From Eubacteriales bacterium (GTDB lineage Bacteria; Bacillota_A; Clostridia; Lachnospirales; Lachnospiraceae), in contig JAUNAE010000246.1 in NCBI GenBank assembly GCA_030527765.1, positions 1-5,763 on the forward strand: a stretch of 5,763 nucleotides of DNA. Reading direction: 5' to 3'. Of the stretch, positions 5,652 through 5,763 are shown piece by piece. Made by a program: the position numbers and the translations under genes. The notes below the pieces were generated by a model. That model was not told the DNA's origin. It saw nothing but the letters and a program-made list of their open reading frames with translations, and searched no databases. Numbering within the stretch: position 1 is the stretch's first letter; every line of letters begins with the position of its first letter.

Positions 5652-5763
5652 ATGATGTCGAACAATATTGAACATTTATCAGATGAATATAAAGTGAAAT
5701 CCTGGCTGGTGTTAGCGGCGGGAATATTTAGCCATTTTAAGACGGAAATATTTAGCCAAATCC
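5652..5763 (+). pseudogene. 5' end of a gene after marR, apparently interrupted
   Basis: ATG 5652 (or 5655) follows AGGAG at 5641-5645 at 6 nt. The frame reads MMSNNIEHLSDEYKVKSW then LVLAAGIF and stays open to the window edge. The beginning, with a short polar N-terminus entering a hydrophobic WLVLAAG segment, would suit a membrane transporter such as an MFS efflux pump, a common partner of MarR regulators; this is inference from about 22 codons. From about 5719 the codons come from the repeat-bearing sequence resembling an insertion-sequence end. The continuing frame (SHFKTEIFSQI) is therefore probably not native. If the repeat is not an IS, this is simply an intact gene cut by the window end. 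Confidence 0.5.
5719..5763. mobile_element. Probable end of an IS21-family insertion sequence (partial)
   Basis: Two direct repeats, CGGGAATATTTAGCCA (5719-5734) and CGGAAATATTTAGCCA (5743-5758), differ at one base and are 24 bp apart. IS21-family elements carry several such short repeats inside each end as transposase-binding sites. Gut Firmicute members often show GGAAT...TTTAGCCA-type repeats, as I recall. The exact boundary is not visible: it could be TG at 5710-5711 or lie near 5719. No transposase gene is inside the window, so the identification is tentative. Confidence 0.45.

Overview
The window looks like chromosomal DNA of a low-to-moderate GC Firmicute. The gene families resemble those of gut Clostridia (Lachnospiraceae-like): strong AGGAG-type ribosome binding sites, tight unidirectional gene packing, an old-yellow-enzyme homologue of the 'FIRSAT' type, a GufA-like ZIP transporter and a membrane-anchored methyltransferase. 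The taxonomic placement is inference from protein style, not a database result. Every intact gene is on the + strand.

Layout. (1) Positions 1-356 hold no intact gene. The 3' part (about 102-356) is the C-terminal end of an NmrA-like NAD(P)-binding oxidoreductase whose upstream part is missing or decayed. (2) An OYE-family flavin oxidoreductase follows 9 nt later (366-1355), then a long GC-rich hairpin without a U-tract. (3) A good sigma-A promoter at 1438-1466 is followed almost at once by a short GAAA-loop terminator-like hairpin, then by a four-gene block: alpha/beta hydrolase (1599-2384), ZIP metal transporter (2413-3192), six-TM membrane protein possibly of the DUF6796 type (3244-3975) and membrane-anchored class I SAM methyltransferase (3972-4763). 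The hydrolase and transporter are bridged by a 10-codon mini-ORF with start/stop overlaps at both ends. The last two genes overlap by ATGA. The block ends at a UUCG-loop, probably bidirectional terminator. (4) The 359-base gap 4764-5122 holds that terminator, a minus-strand string of short reading frames that looks like a gene remnant, and an elaborate promoter/operator. (5) A MarR-family regulator (5123-5575) follows, with a promoter whose -10 lies in a perfect 10-bp palindrome and with three TTCTAYATA boxes spaced exactly 29 bp apart. (6) The next gene starts at 5652 with a good RBS. It appears to be broken after about 22 codons by a sequence with two 16-bp direct repeats 24 bp apart, which resembles the multi-repeat end of an IS21-family insertion sequence. 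The window ends inside it.

Working together: the NmrA remnant plus flavin oxidoreductase suggests a former redox pair. The 1599-4763 block looks like one transcription unit dominated by membrane proteins, with no obvious shared substrate. The MarR gene probably autoregulates and once controlled the interrupted downstream gene. I see no CRISPR array, tRNA, rRNA, recognisable defence system or toxin-antitoxin pair. The least explained items are the 29-bp-phased operator array, the promoter/hairpin leader at 1438-1509 and the four-gene membrane operon.
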